Source: an uncultured Rhodospirillales bacterium | GTDB taxonomy: Bacteria; Pseudomonadota; Alphaproteobacteria; Rhodospirillales; 2-02-FULL-58-16 | Length of the DNA stretch: 5,263 nucleotides | Direction: 5' to 3' | Assembly (NCBI GenBank): GCA_913053795.1 | Contig: CAJXGZ010000176.1 | Location: 1-5,263 of the forward strand | Shown: positions 5,189 to 5,263 of the stretch, one piece after another | Numbering within the stretch: the stretch's first letter is position 1 | Layout of the letters: each line of letters opens with the position of its first letter | Program-made: the position numbers and the translations under genes | The notes under the pieces: generated by a model | What the model saw: only the letters and a program-made list of their open reading frames with translations | What the model was told of the DNA's origin: nothing | The model's database searches: none

Positions 5189-5263
5189 ATGAAGGATATA
5201 GTGATACCAGTAGTTTTCCCAGATTATCAAATATCGGTTGATGTACCAAAATACGAATTTGAT
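5189..5263 (+). CDS. Hypothetical protein, N-terminal 25 residues (next cassette ORF, cut by window end)
   Basis: An ORF opens at ATG 5189 and stays open to the window edge. It encodes 25 residues starting MKDIVIPVVFPDY, rich in beta-forming residues and with no signal peptide or membrane segment. A purine-rich GAGGG at 5171-5175 lies 13 bases upstream, which is long for a ribosome-binding site. The start is only 27 bases after the end of the attC-like site, and the DNA is as AT-rich as the antitoxin gene, so it is best read as the gene of a following cassette. I do not recognise the product, and too little is visible to assign a function. Confidence 0.55.
   Translation, partial: MKDIVIPVVFPDYQISVDVPKYEFD

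Overview
The window is the downstream part of a cytochrome c maturation (Ccm, System I) operon from a GC-rich proteobacterium. It ends abruptly in AT-rich DNA that looks like integron gene-cassette material. System I genes, a Rieske protein tail of the proteobacterial type and roughly 60% GC suggest an alphaproteobacterium, but the class is an inference.

Layout, all on the + strand. Positions 1-96 are the last 31 codons of a Rieske iron-sulfur protein (cytochrome bc1 complex). Nine bases later comes a first CcmG-type thioredoxin-like protein (106-711), then ccmF (774-2756), a second ccmG (2761 or 2767-3303), ccmH (3300-3764) and ccmI (from 3764). Most junctions are very tight: 9 nt, 62 nt, 4 nt, a 4-nt ATGA overlap and a 1-nt TAATG overlap. 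A single transcript is likely. CcmF is the membrane haem lyase core. CcmG and CcmH are thiol-redox proteins that keep the apocytochrome CxxCH cysteines reduced. CcmI is a TPR chaperone that holds the apocytochrome. The Rieske gene belongs to bc1, whose cytochrome c1 is itself a Ccm client, so the pairing makes biological sense, although petB and petC do not follow petA here.

The unusual part is the right end. At about 4858 the sequence drops from about 62% GC (4741-4860) to about 32% GC (4861-5100), in the middle of a CcmI TPR repeat. The frame stays open across the break. The predicted product is therefore a truncated CcmI fused to a ribbon-helix-helix (CopG/BrnA-type) antitoxin, which also has its own ATG at 4868. 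A few codons in another frame (up to TAA at 4884) look like the last residues of a BrnT-type toxin overlapping the antitoxin start, so the toxin body appears to be missing.

After the antitoxin lies a 64-bp imperfect inverted repeat (5098-5161). It has the architecture of an integron attC site: paired R and L boxes, extrahelical bases on one arm, an apical hairpin and a terminal GTTAGGC. The antitoxin stop codon falls inside it. A second AT-rich ORF (5189-5263, cut by the window end) then begins, as expected for the next cassette.

No integrase, attI, tRNA, rRNA, CRISPR array or convincing terminator or promoter is visible. No stretch longer than 300 bases lacks a gene. The junction may be a real insertion or deletion that broke ccmI, or an assembly join; the sequence alone cannot decide.
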